From Anastrepha obliqua (lineage: Eukaryota; Arthropoda; Insecta; Diptera; Tephritidae): a DNA stretch of 64,000 bases. The notes beneath the pieces are model-generated. The model was not told the origin of the DNA. It was given only the letters and a program-made list of their open reading frames with translations, and did no database searches. The translations under genes were made by a program, and so were the position numbers. Shown here piece after piece: positions 1 through 11,580 of this stretch (its first letter is position 1; the number at the start of each line of letters is the position of its first letter). The DNA is taken from assembly GCF_027943255.1 (NCBI RefSeq), contig NC_072895.1:83392001-83456000 (forward strand), in the 5' to 3' direction.

Positions 1-194
1 CTCATCAAAAATAAATGTTCGCCCCTGTTTAAATACGAATTGCTTGCGTTCGGGGTAAGCTGGCGAATGCTCATAGTGGGAGACGAACGAGATGTAGTAG
101 CAGTCACTCGTAAAATGGATTGTCTTCAGAAGAGCATTTTTTTAAATGAAAACTATTTTTAAGGTAAAACTAAAAGAAAAAATCAATTCACGAA

Positions 195-460
195 ATAAAT
201 GTGTCTAGAGAATTTCGAGACTTTTATGAAGAGTTGCGGCAAGACAAACCGAAATTGTTCGAATGTTCAAGAATGTCAATTAAAACGTTTGATTATATTT
301 TGCCAAAAATTTAGCCATTTATTAAACAACAATGGAAAAACTTCAATAAAACTCCGATTATGGCCGCTGAAAGTTTGTTTGTAATTTTAAGGCAGATATC
401 CAATTGGGAAATGTTTACTTATTTACCGACTGCTTTTTGAACTACCCCAAGGGGAAGAGA
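195..460 (+). pseudogene. PIF/Harbinger transposase fragment, N-terminal part
   Basis: Read in one frame from about 195, the translation contains EFRDFYEELRQDKPKLF followed by MSIKTFDYILPKI, the pattern seen near the N-terminus of PIF/Harbinger transposases (a conserved F-x-x-L-R-x-D block, then an M-S-x-x-T-F-D-x-I-L block). A stop (TAG) interrupts it near 308, and the frame then continues with a MAAESLFVILR segment that fits the family. No catalytic domain and no terminal repeats are visible, so this is a short dead fragment. Family membership is from recognition of the pattern only. A related, better-preserved Harbinger lies at 49430-50666, but the two pieces cover different parts of the protein. 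Confidence 0.5.
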
Positions 461-2406
461 TGTAACAAACTTTAAGATAATTAAGCCTTCTCCTATGCGG
501 CCTTCGGGGACCCATGTGGAAATGATGTTAGTTGATAGTGTTTTTTAATCCAAGATAGTTTATTTTATTTAATTAAATTATCATTAATACATTTTTAGAA
601 GTAACTCGCGTTTAAGTGTTTAACAAATAAATGTAAAATGTAAACAATTCACAGTTTCAAGCTGGACCGCTTGCGCAACGTCTTCATCTTCGCCTAATAG
701 AGTGTCAGCCCCAAAAGTTTTTTTTTTGTTTTTGAAGAAGCTTTAAATGAATCTACTCATAACGTCAATAATGTAAACGAAGCAGAAAATATTGAGGAAA
801 AGTTGATTAATTTATTAAAAAATTTGAATTATTTGGTAGTGGTAAAGATAGTAGCCATTATCTTCAAATTGCATTATCTTCTTACCTCTCAACAGTGGTT
901 CACCCCGACTTGTGATGCTATGATGATAATGATAATGAAATAATCCACATAGTAAATAAAAAAATGTTCAAAGATTAACACGATTTTTGATCGACTTAAA
1001 ACTTATATTTCATTGTATCAAAATTGAATGGGCTATAAAACTGCATACCTACAAGATGCTGATTAACAAGTTGAGAATTTTGATACACATTTTTGCAACT
1101 CTTTAAATTTTTGTTGTGCAATGCACCATACCTTATATAAAAAATTATTGAAGAAAATTTAGCATGAAAAATATTGCGAATTTTCTAAAAGAAATATAGT
1201 GCCTTAACTATGTGAGCACTAGTGTACATATCCATATATTGTAATAATAGTATTTGCAGAAACATAACTGACTGAAACTGTTGAAATACTGCCAAACAAT
1301 TACCATTTCAGACATTCACTTTTAGTTGCCGCTAGCGATTCTCCCCCATGAATGTAGAATCTACTATATACATGCATACATATGTACATACATTTATGCA
1401 AATTCAAAGGCGAGCTTCAGCTCTGCAAACAGGTGTTTCGAATTTTTATTTGTACTCCAACTTCACCGCTATCTATTCATTTACTCTTTCCCCTAAAAAA
1501 ATGTATTATGTACATTTGATTATCCATGCTTTAAAAATTTCTCAACGCCTCCACCATAATCTCACAACAACTCTCTAGGCTGTTTTTTAACTTGCAACCG
1601 CAAAGTTTTCATCTTTCCCCACTCCCTTTCACGCAAATATAAATTTTTGTATATATATTTGCTATTTCCATTTACAACTTGAGTTGCAATTGTGTTTATT
1701 AAAAATTCGTAAAACGTTTCATTAAATGTGCATGTCTGGCATAAATAAGTGAAGCGCAGCGCGCGCCTATAAGTAGTCTACGAGCACCCAGAATGCGGTT
1801 GGTAAATATCGCACACCGTCAATTGTGCACACTTGCACACGCACAAGTCAAGTCGCATCCAGTCAAGCGACTACTTCAAGCCACACACCCATCCACATAT
1901 ACTTGTACGTCTGTATTTGTATGAAAATTCTTGCACTCATATATCACAGCATATTGAAGCACGTTGTAAAATGGTTTTGCCGGCACGCACCGCTTTTAAG
2001 TGATGAATTAGATTACTTTGACCACAAAGTGCATAACTAAAACCTGGCACAAGTACCTACGCTCATGAAGTCTGATATACCTCAGGCACAACACTTAACC
2101 TTCATTAGTACAAAAGGAAATTAAATTTCACCGCTTTGCAGAAAAATATTTTCTTGTAAATGTCTACGAAAATTTTACATATAATTTAGAAGAGAAAAGT
2201 ATTGAGGGACTATTTGGATGCTACTCAGAAAGCAGGATAAGCACTATCACGAAAGCAAGCCTCAAGGTGAAGTGGTGTATAAATTTGTCAGCAGATATTA
2301 TTTAAAGCTCAGTAGACGACTGGAAAGCAGAATATTCTAATGGCGCATGAGAATTGTACCATCCGGCAGGGACTGTAATCGTTATGAGTTTTATCAAACT
2401 AACTTG
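461..2406. other. Stretch with no recognisable gene
   Basis: No convincing coding region on either strand. The stretch is AT-rich with short TATGTACATA-like runs around 1360-1390. A TATA-like CTATAAGTAG sits at about 1766, but no initiator or coding exon follows that I can support. Confidence 0.4.
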
Positions 2407-2408
2407 TA

Positions 2409-3364
2409 CTGGGTTGCCCATATTCGACGGACCCATGTGTTTTTTTTTTTAATCAAGGAAAAACACAATTTTTTTGATGTTGACGACATCAAACGACGAG
2501 GAAACAATTTCTTCAAAAAACCGATTGTGGAGCGAGCTGTGTGTGGTGGAGCGCCGTCTTGTTGAAACCAGCACTGCCTCATACGCTTTCAACGAATAAT
2601 TGGCATTACAAAAGTGGTTATCATATCGCGATAATGCTCCTGATTGACGGTAAAAACTTGACCATCTTCATTTTCGAAGAAAAACGGCCCAATAATCGTT
2701 TTCGCACTAACGCCGCACCAAACAGTGACTTTTTCATCGTAAAGAGGTACCTCTTGAATTTCGTGAGGATTTTCAGTGGCGTAAATACGGCAATTTTGCT
2801 TGTTTACCGTCCAATTCAATAAGAAATGAGCCTCATCGGACATGATGATTTTGTTCCAAAATTGCTCGTCATCTTCAGCCATTTCGATGACTCTTTGGGC
2901 CCATTCCAATCGACGAGGCTTGTCCGCAGGCAACAATCTTTGCGTCAATTGAATCTTATACGGGAATAAATGCAAATACATGCGAATAATTCGATTTAAA
3001 ATGGTCCGAGCAATGCCCAACTGCTGAGAACGGCGATTTTGGGATGCCCTTGGCGACGTCTCAACACTGGCCAGTACAAGATCAATATTCTCATCCGATC
3101 GCCTTGGTCGGTTTTGATTTAGCCTCTTTGGACTAGAAAGACCATCACCAGTGGAAAACCTTTCGTACAAACGTTTAATGGTGTTCTTAGAAGGCGCACT
3201 TTTCACATTATTTCTGTTTAATTTAAATTTCAACAATTTGGGAGCGCTCGCGTGGTAAAAATCTGCTTGGACTGACGCTTTCAACGCGGTATGTTATTAA
3301 GTCTGACGTCTCTGTCAAAAGATACAGGGTTGTCAGAAGGGTCCGTCGAATATGGGCAACCCTG
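2409..3364 (-). mobile_element. DD41D-type mariner, 3'-deleted copy with intact ends
   Basis: The two ends carry a perfect 24-bp inverted repeat (2411-2434, starting GGGTTGCCCATATTCG, and 3339-3362), flanked by TA at 2407-2408 and 3365-3366, the duplicated TA target of Tc1/mariner elements. Between them, a transposase gene on the minus strand lacks its C-terminal third, so the 956-bp element is an internal deletion derivative that kept both termini. Such copies can in principle be moved by a transposase supplied elsewhere. The DD41D assignment comes from similarity of the remaining protein to the copies at 7933-8849 and 21127-22431. Confidence 0.85.
2436..3284 (-). pseudogene. Mariner (DD41D-type) transposase, truncated with one in-frame stop
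   Basis: The reading frame runs from 3284 to 2592, is interrupted by TGA at 2589-2591, and continues in the same frame through WFQQDGAPPHTA. The N-terminal half shows the paired helix-turn-helix region typical of Tc1/mariner transposases (GDGLSSPKR linker, then SRRSQQLGIARTILNRI-like helices). The first catalytic motif is present as MSDEAHF and the second as QQDGAPPHTA. After about 20 more residues the sequence runs straight into the terminal repeat, so the third catalytic aspartate block (R-S-C-D-L-T-P-L-D in sister copies) is gone. It cannot encode an active enzyme. Confidence 0.8.
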
Positions 3365-3380
3365 TATTTAATCGCTATGT

Positions 3381-3760
3381 TGAGATTTTAAAACCTTCGA
3401 TCAATAAAAATAGCACATTTTTTAATTTTGCTGTATTTTTCAGAAAATATAATCATATCTCGAGTTATATATTTTTTTTTATCAGAAAACATAAAACAAA
3501 TTTTTCGAGTGTTATTTTTCCGCTCTAAAATAATGAGTCTTTCGCGAGCTCTTTTTTGTTTTTTTTTTGTTATACTGAGATTTTAAAATCTTCGATCAAT
3601 AATAATAACATTTCTTGAATTTTATTGTGTTGTTCAGAAAATATAATCATATTTTGAGTGATATTTTTTTATAAGAAAAACTAATTTTCGTCGAACTTTT
3701 TTTTCGCTCTAAAATAAGGAGTCTCTTATGATTTCCTATTTTTGTGTCGCGTTATACTTT
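3381..3760. repeat. Two tandem copies of an AT-rich unit of about 195 bp
   Basis: TGAGATTTTAAAA(C/T)CTTCG starts at 3381 and again at 3576. The following bases (TTCAGAAAATATAATCATAT, then CGCTCTAAAATAA) recur in the same order, with several mismatches. A third, much shorter echo (GTTATACTTTTTTGATCAA) begins near 3751. No coding potential. The duplication starts right beside the right end of the mariner at 2409-3364, but it is outside the TA duplication. Confidence 0.65.
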
Positions 3761-4436
3761 TTTGATCAAAAATAAAACTATTTTTTAAATGTTTTGTGAG
3801 TACTTTTTAAGTGAGTATTTTGTGAGTTCTTATTTTGAAGAGAAATAATCGCTTTTCTTTGAGTTTTTTTTTCAATTCTACTAAAATCAGTTCACCTTTA
3901 CTATTTTTATTATAATAATTTTAATATTTTTTTATGAAAATATTTTTCATTCTACAACAAACAAATGCAAACAACAAATAAAATTAAATTTCAAACATTT
4001 TGCAAATTTAAAACAATTCAGCTAATTTTTATCAAAATTTCAATAGCTTTAATTAGAAATTGTATGAAAACTTGGAGTTTTATGCAGTTTTACAGCCCAC
4101 TGTAAAGTTCAAGTTCAAGTTTTTCTAATTCTAGTTAGAAACGCGTTAATATTTGTGTTTTGATTTGGTAGAAAAGAATTTTACAAACAAAATTATTAGA
4201 TTTGACCAAAATGACATAGTGACTGACGGTAAATAATGACGTTTCATTATGTAATGGATTATTGGTGAAAAATTGAATAAAGATATAAATCCCCTTTAAG
4301 AATTACTTAAAGGGCTACCGATCAGCGTCTGCATTGGCAATGCTTATAAAGGGAGGCTAGAAAGAATTATAAGGAAATAAGTTTCCATACTTTTTTAGCC
4401 AAAGTTGCGAACTATTTAAACAATTAATTAATACTT
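3761..4436. other. AT-rich stretch, nothing recognised
   Basis: Long A and T runs, no supported reading frame, no terminal repeats seen. Confidence 0.4.
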
Positions 4437-5215
4437 GATACTATGTGAAGTATGTGCAATTGGAAGCTACAACTTTAATCCATCTTTCAGACAGCATACA
4501 AATTCCTCTGAGGAAAAATTCGAGTTCTTTTGACTTGATCCATTCATTGACCCTGTTTGCGATGCTCTCGTAAGAAGTGAACCGCTCTCTGACTGCATTG
4601 ATCGAAAAATCAGAATAGATGCTAATCCGAAGGTGCAATATCTGAAGAAAACGGCGGGTGGAGCAAGATTTCCCAATTCAGTTCATTTAAATATTTCTGG
4701 ACCGATTTAGCAACGTGTGGCCTGGCGTTGTCATGCAGCAAAATCAGTTTGTCTTGTCTATCGTCCCATTCCGGTCGCTTTTCTTTGAGAGCTCGCTTCG
4801 AACGCATTAGCTGCAGTCAGTACCCAACACTAGTGATGGTTTAATGAGCTCATAATAGATGACACCCTTCTGATCTCCTCAGATGCACAACATAACCTTT
4901 GAAGCATCAATATTTTTTTTCGTTCTCCATTGACCTGGTTCACCTGGCAGACTCCAACTTTTTCGATTCTTAGGGTTATTATAATAGATCCACTTTTAAT
5001 CGCCAGTGACGATGCGATGCAGAAAACCGTTTCTTTTCTGCCGTTCAAGAAGCATCTCACACGTCACAAAACGTCTCTCGCGTGCAAACGTTTACTGATT
5101 GTTGATCTATCAACATCCAACAAGTCAACATCCTTAGACATATCATCAAGGGTTCGACATTCGTCTTCATCCGATAATTGTTGTAATTGAGCATCTTCGA
5201 ACTTTTTCGATGCCC
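4437..5215 (-). pseudogene. Degenerate mariner (DD34D) transposase
   Basis: Reading the minus strand from about 5210, frames together give a helix-turn-helix piece with DVDRSTISKRLHAR, then FLHRIVTGDKKWIYYNNPK (first catalytic aspartate in TGDKKW), then LLHDNARPHVA and FSSDIAPSD. The last two motifs are separated by 34 residues between aspartates, the DD34D spacing of true mariners. Several frameshifts and stops break the gene, including one just after SSDIAPSD, where the rest of the C-terminus (down to ASNCTYFT) continues in another frame. The text resembles the mauritiana/irritans groups. I saw no clear terminal repeats. A more decayed relative with similar wording lies at 50690-51300. Confidence 0.75.
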
Positions 5216-5271
5216 TTTCGGAAGCATCGAAACCACTCTTTCGGAGAATGCATAAAATATATAAAAGGTGG

Positions 5272-6152
5272 GGTTTTTAACCAGCTTTCTCCTGGGCGGA
5301 AATCCATCTTCAATACAGATGACTCCAAGCTAGAGAATAAGGTTGGCTGTAGAGTATTTTCGAAGGAATTAAGAATAGAATTATCTGTCCGACTCCCTGT
5401 AGTAGCGTCTATCAGACAGAGGTTTTAGATATAAAAGAAGTTTCTACATATCTAAATACGCATGCCATAACAAAAACTACAATAAAAATATTCTCAGGTA
5501 GCCAGGCGGACATTAAATCGATGAATGCGGCTATACTAATTTCAAAGGTTGCACAGGAATACCGCGCAGCAGTTAAATAATATTAGCGTCGTATTCAAAG
5601 TCAGCCTTATTTGGGTTCCGGGGCACAGGGATATTGAAGGAAATTGTAAAGCCGATGAGCTAACCAGGAAAGGGACGTCTCTTCAACTGCTCAGTGACAA
5701 AAGTACCATTGCCGTGCCAATGGCCACAAGCAAACTAATAATCAAACACGACACTTTTCCAAAACGCCAATAGGTAATGAAGAGATTAAAGTACATGCGT
5801 AACAGCACAGCTACTATGGCCGCAAATAAACAAGAAAAAGGCAAAAGAACTGCTTATCTTCTCAAGAGATGATATCTCGAAGATCGTGGCTTGTGTAACC
5901 GGTCATTGGCTATTTGGCGGGCATTCTTTGAGACAAGGAGTTTCCTCCCATGAATACTGCAGAAGTTGTAGAAATGAGAAAGAGGAAAAAACAGTTGAGT
6001 ATTTCCTTTGCAGTGGTCCAGCCTTTGCTAAAATCAGAGCAGATTGTGTTGGTAAATACCTTTTCAATTCACTTATAGAACTGTCTGGCGTGGGGATAGG
6101 GTCAATCCTGCGCTTTATAAGAGCCACAAAATGGTTCTACGAAGAAAATTAA
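5272..6152 (+). pseudogene. LINE 3' end: RNase H domain and C-terminal tail
   Basis: The first part reads TDDSKLENKVGCRVFSKE, matching the start of the RNase H domain of non-LTR retrotransposons (usually TDGSK). After a frameshift near 5400-5550 the second part reads SLIWVPGHRDIEGNCKADEL, the conserved W-V-P-G-H/N/AD block of RNase H. From 5886 an ORF of 88 residues holds a Cys/His-like CRSCRNEKEEKTVEYFLC motif and ends LRFIRATKWFYEEN. This order (RNase H, then Cys-rich tail) fits I/R1/Loa-type LINEs. The reverse transcriptase part is absent, as expected for a 5'-truncated insertion. A related scrap lies at 25182-25500. Confidence 0.75.
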
Positions 6153-7650
6153 ATGAGGTTCCCGTGTAGCACAGTGATTGCACAACGGACCTGTAAGGTT
6201 TAAGTGAGTTGGTCGTACAGACCGACTGCCACTGAAACAAAATTTGTCTCTCTGACACCGATATCAGCCGATTCTGTGAACTGGACACTGAAAATTCAAA
6301 ACACCTTACGTATGTTGTTGTGTATTCATATAAATTATGGAACAATAAATCTCAGAATGTACCAACATTTTTAAAAAGCCTTAAACTGAAGGGTTCCTCA
6401 GCAGGTTTCGCACGGTAGATCTCTTTTCGTCGCAATACACAGTAGTCCATTAATAGTAATATACAATAAAATAATTCATAATAGCTCCTTTTGAATATCA
6501 TTCAGAGTATTATGACTAGCAACTAGTTTTATCTCTCTCATCTTGCTACCTAATATATTTATTGTTAAACCAAGAAAAATTTTCAGAAAAAATTAATTTG
6601 TAAAGCCGCTTAATCTGATCATTAGCAAAAAATATAATACGTAATTGCATTACATCTCCCCTTCCCCCAGTATCTTAATGCCTTTTGATGCATTTCCTCA
6701 CAATACACAGTTGGAATCTTCACATTGTTGTTTTTGTTCTTATGTTAAGTAGACGAAAAAAAAATAAACGCATTCCAGTGCATAATTTCCAAGCTGCCTT
6801 TGCTGCCTGCAGTCCAATTCACTTCTATAGTCCAATTCAAAAGGCAAAAATAAAAGAAGAACAGCAGAAAACTATGAGCCAAATAAAAGATTTTAGCCAA
6901 AAAAGTGCGCAACGGAAGTTAAGGACACCCAATATGAAAATTTAATTTTATAACATTGTTTTCATCTTATTGTTTTGGTTGTTGTTGTTGTTGTTGTTAT
7001 TCAGCTGCTGCTCATCGTCAGATTTTCCGTTGCATGCAACAATTACCTCGTCTCGCTTCCTGAACTAATAAAACTCATTACGAAACGTTGGCACAGCGCT
7101 TCTACTTCAGTTAATATTTAACTGCTTCCAAACTCGTTCCTTCACTTTTCCACACTTCTTTGTACTGTAATTTTATGTGAGTTTATTATTGCGTGTTGCC
7201 TTTGTTTCCTGCATCAGGCATCTTTGTTTCATAGCGTTCCTGCTGCTGTACCGCATCCTTGCCGTTGTTGTCATCGCAATTTCAATGAGTTCTTATTTGT
7301 ATTATTTTCCCCTATTTCATCAAGGTAGAATTTTGCCAGATTTTTTTCGACTTGTTTCTTTCCAAAGTTGATTTCATTTAATTTTCTTCTTATTTAGTTT
7401 AATGATGTCCCTAATGTTCTTAAACTTAGCAGTTAAAGTCATTTGGAGTCAGAAAAGTTGTACACTCCTACGCCCACTTGGCATATAATAAGTCGAATGA
7501 TAAGACAATTGCATTTAAAATGCTGCTGCTTCCGGTTTCCGGATGTAGTGGAGTATTTTGTGAAATATTCTTAAGTTGAAGTTCCATATAAAATGCAATC
7601 AAGAAAATTCAGATAGAGAGAAAGAGGGAGATTTCGGGCATTCAATTGAA
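6153..7650. other. No gene; one GTT microsatellite
   Basis: After the LINE tail come about 100 bases that could be its 3' untranslated region. A (GTT)n run lies at about 6976-7000. No supported coding sequence. The region 7000-7400 has the less AT-rich, T/C-tract character of host intergenic or intronic DNA. Confidence 0.4.
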
Positions 7651-7654
7651 AAAA

Positions 7655-7917
7655 AACTGTAGCTCAATGGATTAGAGCGCGACTACCGCGGAGTACAGCT
7701 TCGAAACTATGGGTACGCACCCCCAGTACGTAAAAGCATTTTCTAATGGTTGTCGCTCATCGACATACGAGTGCATTTCTGCCATGAAAAAAATCCTAAT
7801 AAAAAAGCGTCTGCCAATCCGAGTCGGTTTAAAACTGTAGGTCCCCCAATTTTTGGAAAAACAAAAAGACACAGCACCATAAATAGAAAAGGAGCTTGAT
7901 TAGGAACCCAATTATAT
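7655..7917 (+). mobile_element. tRNA-derived SINE, near full length
   Basis: The head TGTAGCTCAATGGATTAGAG resembles a tRNA A box and GCTTCGAAACT resembles a B box about 35 bases later, the internal RNA polymerase III promoter of SINEs. The body then reads TTTCTGCCATGAAAAAAATC, CCGAGTCGGTTTAAAACTG and GTAGGTCCCCCAA. The same body appears, on the minus strand, at 29660-29765, 32600-32821, 34765-35035 and 38958-39052. Because the same text recurs with a tRNA-like head, this is a dispersed SINE family and not a tRNA gene. A short palindromic-looking tail ends near AATTATA at about 7912. Confidence 0.7.
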
Positions 7918-7932
7918 ACATCAATACATATA

Positions 7933-8849
7933 ACGCGTTTTTCAATAGGTGCGCTTCAACTTTTTTTCGACAGGGAGGGCGAACGACGCAATATTTTTTA
8001 TTTTTCGCTTGTCATTTGTAAACTTCATTAGTATACATTTCATCATAGAACGCTACACACTTGAGCAACGATTGCAAATCGTGCAAATTTTTTATGAAAA
8101 TTTATAAATTTTCCAAAAAATCATCTTCAGTGATGAAGCTCACTTTTGGCTCAATGGCTTTGTCAACAAGCAAAATATGCGTTACTGGGCAGAAAGCAAT
8201 TCACACGTGATTCATGAGGCACCGTTGCATCCCGAAAAAATCACAGTTTGGTGCGGTTTACATGCCGGCGGCGTAATTGGCCCATATTTTTTCGTTGACG
8301 AGAACGATCGCCACGTTACTGTGAATGGAAATCGATACCGCGACATGATTAACGATTATTTTTGGCCGCAATTTTATGGTGTGGACTTAGACGACATGTG
8401 GCTTCAGCAGGACGGGGCCACAAGACACACAGCACACGCTACAATTGATTTGTTGAAGAGTAAGTTCGATGAGCACATTATTTCCAGAAATGGACCGGTC
8501 GAATGGCCGTCGCGCTCGTGTGATTTGACGCCTCTAGACTATTTTCTTTGGGATTATGTGAAGTCATTGGTCTACAGTAACAAGCCGGCGACGATTTGTG
8601 AGCTCGGAGCCAATATTGAACGTGAAATTGCTGGAATTTCGGCCGATTTATGCAAAAGAGTGGTCGAAAATTGGGTTCAACGATTGGACTTCGTAAAACG
8701 TGCACGCGGTGGTCATGCAAAAGAAATCAAATTTCATACTTAAATGTATATATTCAAACTCGATAATAAAAAAAAAATTAGTTAAAAAAGTCAAACCGTT
8801 TGTATTTTATTCAAAAAAAAAGTTGAAGCGCTCTTACTGAAAAACGCTT
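7933..8849 (+). mobile_element. DD41D mariner with internal deletion of the DNA-binding region
   Basis: The ends are imperfect inverted repeats of about 35 bp: left GCGTTTTTCAATAGGTGCGC at 7935, right the complement of GCGCTCTTACTGAAAAACGC. TA duplications flank the element at 7931-7932 and 8850-8851. The 917-bp copy is shorter than a full DD41D element (1305 bp at 21127-22431). The missing part is the region between the first 20 codons and the first catalytic motif. The catalytic half is well preserved. Confidence 0.85.
8045..8743 (+). pseudogene. Mariner (DD41D) transposase, HTH region deleted
   Basis: The frame begins ERYTLEQRLQIVQIFYEN, equivalent to the N-terminus of the copy at 17240, but the start codon is ATA (8045-8047). 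At 8105-8107, at the deletion joint, a TAA occurs, and the same frame resumes as FSDEAHFWLNGFVNKQN. After that it is open to the stop at 8741-8743. All three catalytic aspartates remain: in FSDEAHF, QQDGATRHTA and DLTPLDYFLW. The second and third are separated by 41 residues, which defines DD41D. Loss of the helix-turn-helix domains means it could cut DNA only if bound through a partner, and with no start codon it is very unlikely to be expressed. Confidence 0.85.
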
Positions 8850-8851
8850 TA

Positions 8852-9214
8852 TTACATTTTATTTTCAGGGTCTCCCAAAGTATGCCGTAATTAAGTATAC
8901 AGTGCATTAAATAAGGACTTATTCTGCTGAAATTTGAAAAGTTGAGCCAAGAAACACCGAGAGATTGGTTACTCCTAAAACATACAGGCCAAAAAGCCCA
9001 TTGTACTTAAAGCTCTGAAAAGTGAAATGAAGAGAAGTTACTGAAGGAAATACATAGGAAAGAATGGAAGCACAGAACTAACTAGACCTGTGAGAATTGT
9101 ATTTGAGAGAACGAATTTTACTCGTTATGACATCTGAATCCATTATTCGCCGCCTTGATCTAGCAAATGCAGGTCGCTCGCAGAGAAAATACTCAGTGCT
9201 ATCCGCCTACTCTA
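8852..9214. other. No feature recognised
   Basis: AT-rich spacer between a mariner and a LINE fragment. No supported frame. Confidence 0.35.
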
Positions 9215-9500
9215 CGCAAGACAGGCAAAAATAATACCGACCATAAAGCAAACATCTTTTCTTACAAAACATTTTGCAGTTCTGCAGCATTGTAGACCGC
9301 ACCATCGCTCTTTATGTAAATTGCATACATAACCGCTAGTCCACTTCATTATTCCTACATGACTGATTAAGGTTATTAGCTCTGGTCCCTGTGGGCGAAC
9401 CGCTGATCCACAGTTGGCCAATTCATTGGCAATTTCCCCTTCCCTTCATCGCAGTGTCTTGGAATCCATATAAGTAAAAGCTTATCATGTCTTACAACCG
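9215..9500 (-). pseudogene. Probable LINE RNase H fragment
   Basis: On the minus strand a frame gives LLLIWIPRHCDEGKGK, close to the W-V-P-G-H-x-x-x-x-G-N core of LINE RNase H domains. A neighbouring frame then gives MANCGSAVRPQGPELITLIS and RWCGLQCCRTAKCFVRKD. The join between the two needs a frameshift near 9415. The match is short and degraded, so this could be a chance resemblance in the first part, but the order fits a LINE C-terminus. Confidence 0.45.
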
Positions 9501-9669
9501 AATTAAATTTCTTCTTCCATTCTTGAATAATCTTTGAGGCTTACTTTGCGTTCTCCAGAGCCAAAGAACTTATTGTGCTGCTCTTTCTACTAAAAATCTG
9601 AATATCACAATAACATAGAAGTTAATTTGGGTAAACACAACTTAGAAGTAATAAACGCCAAAACTTCTT

Positions 9670-10060
9670 AACAGACCTTGTAATTTGGCACTATATAAAA
9701 CAGTAGTTTGACCTGATTTGTGCTATCGAACCGAAACATGGACATTGAGTGAAAAAGACAAGACAAAACAAAACCAACTTGAAAGTTTTCAGGAAAAATA
9801 TTTCGCGCAAAGCAAATGAGCATACAATGGAATAATGAAAAAGTGGAACTATGGTAATCAAGTGCAAAAATGTAGTACATTACATCAAGGCCCAACGTAT
9901 AAGCTGGCTAGCCGCGTTATGGGAATGTAAAGTTCAAGAGTCCAAAGAAAAGAAAGCGAAGGCATATACGAAGAAAGCAAGAGGAAGACCAACATCAAGA
10001 TGGCTAAATGCAGTGAAAGAAGATCTAGAGCAACTAAAACTGAGAAACTAGTAGGAAAAA
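9670..10060 (+). pseudogene. Non-LTR retrotransposon C-terminal fragment
   Basis: Conceptual reading gives KTVV-PDLCYRTETWTLSEKDKTK, then after stops AQRISWLAALWE, and finally KKARGRPTSRWLNAVKEDLEQL. This is the order seen at the C-terminus of RTE-like LINE proteins: a Y-G-x-E-T-W-T-L block, a R-x-x-W-L-G-H block and a basic GRPxxRW block followed by EDL. Multiple stops and frameshifts make it dead. It is head-to-head with the minus-strand LINE piece at 10085-10399. Confidence 0.65.
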
Positions 10061-10084
10061 ATAGCGGACTCAGCATGAAGGCTT

Positions 10085-10399
10085 ATTGTTCAGCAGGCCA
10101 AATCTCACAAGAGGCTACGTCGTTGTCTTCTACCTTGCCATCTGAATATCTTTTCTGCTGGAATTTCTCCACTCATACGCCAGGCGTGGCCCAGCCAGCG
10201 CAAGCGCTGAATATTGGGCACGAGCAAGATGAGCGTCTTGTAGAGTGTAAGTCGGGCAAGAGAGGTCTCTGGTGCACATTTCCTTACTGAGCGCATAGCA
10301 ACACCGATTAATGATTCGTCGGTGTATCTCCAGGTTTACATCGTTTGTTGTTGTGACGGCGGTGGCGAGATATATGTCCGTCAAAATATTGGATAGCAT
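10085..10399 (-). pseudogene. LINE fragment, C-terminal side, split from 11581-11720
   Basis: Minus-strand frames give YLATAVTTTNDVNLEIHRRI, CCYALSKEMCTRDLS, LTLYKTLILLVPN and NIQRLRWLGHAWRM. These are the blocks that follow the reverse transcriptase domain in RTE-like LINEs (V-T-T-T-N-D-V-x-x-E-I-x-R-R-I, then L-Y-K-T-L-I). The fragment stops exactly where the 1.2 kb element at 10401 begins. The missing upstream part, with the reverse transcriptase catalytic motif, is found on the other side of that element at 11581-11720, in the same orientation. Confidence 0.65.
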
Positions 10400-10400
10400 A

Positions 10401-11580
10401 CAACAATGATAGAAAGAAGGTTGCGCCCATCAAGAGTGCATAACGTCACGTTTTTCCGAATTGTGCAGTATTGCCAACCAATTGCTCTTCGCAATAAATT
10501 TAGGGCTTTTTTATACCGAAAATGCGAAAATTTTGAAGTTTTGTGTTTGTTTCTTTTTTTTTTAATTTAAAGCTGCCGAAACTTTAAGTTAAAAATAAAC
10601 TGTATTTTTATACAAAAGAAGGTTCAAAAAGGCCACTCCGAGAAGATTTTAGTGCTAATGAAAATTTGTTGGTTCTTATAAAATTTGATGTTTTGAAAGT
10701 GTGAATTTAATTTTTTGCTCCTTTTAAGGTTATGCAAGAATATTAAATGCCCCTCTCTCAACTCTTCTTAAGATTGAAAACCGTTTTGCACATTTTAAAA
10801 AGCGTTTGAATTTACTGAATGCGAATTAAAATCATAGAGGTGTAATCGATTCTTCCGGCCATTAATCCTTAGTGGGACATAGGGCATCAAGAGTTGTATT
10901 CGTTGTTAAAATAAGCAACAAAATACTAAAGAAACCATACCGAACTTTTTTCAAAAAGAGTACCTTATCTAGTTACATAACCTCAAATATAGCAAATAAG
11001 TCGCTCTCTTAACAAAAGAGTTTCGCTTAACAAAAAAAAACTCATCAATTAAATTGTACATAAGCATAACACATTTATTTAAAAAAACGCACATTTTAAA
11101 AATAATTTGTCACGCATACAAAGTTCTTTGAGTAATGCAATAAAGATTTGGTATTTATTTTCCTTAAATGGGCATTTTAGTGCGTTTTTATATCAAAGCT
11201 AGGCAACACTGCAGTAGCGAGGGAGAGATTTGACTGCCGAAAGCAGAAGAACACCGACAACACCTGCAATCGCGGGCAAAGCCACCAGATTTAAAAAAAA
11301 GTAAAGCTAAATAAAACTGAGTGAATTATTGAACTAATTTTTAAAAAATGTATATTTTACAAAATTATAAACATTACTTTTAATTAGAATAGGCTAGAAA
11401 AATGTCATGAAGAAAGAACTAAAACTCTGAGACTAAATAACAAAAAAAAAAGCTAAATCCAATTACGAAAATGGTAATCTGGCCATACTGGTGCTAAAAT
11501 CACGTAACTCGTTCTCAAATTCGCTGAGAGCAAAGTAACGGGACCACGATAGGCGCCATCTCATTATTCTTTCCATCATC
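10401..11580. mobile_element. Non-autonomous DNA transposon of unknown family, copy 1
   Basis: This 1180-bp block matches 15955-17147 along its whole length with scattered mismatches and small indels. Its ends are imperfect inverted repeats: ATGATAGAAAGAAGGTTGCG near 10405 against the complement of the right end, which begins ATGATGGAAAGAA and then has GATGGCGCCTATC after six extra bases. Flanks GATAGCATA (left) and GATAGTCTT (right) share six of nine bases, weakly supporting a 9-bp target duplication. It holds no open frame of note. It sits inside a minus-strand LINE, whose two halves lie at 10085-10399 and 11581-11720. Confidence 0.75.

Noticed and set aside
1766..1810. TATA-like CTATAAGTAG
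   Set aside because: No initiator or supported exon downstream.
7661..7730. tRNA-like sequence with A and B boxes
   Set aside because: No acceptor-stem pairing evident and the text continues into a body shared by other SINE copies; treated as SINE head.
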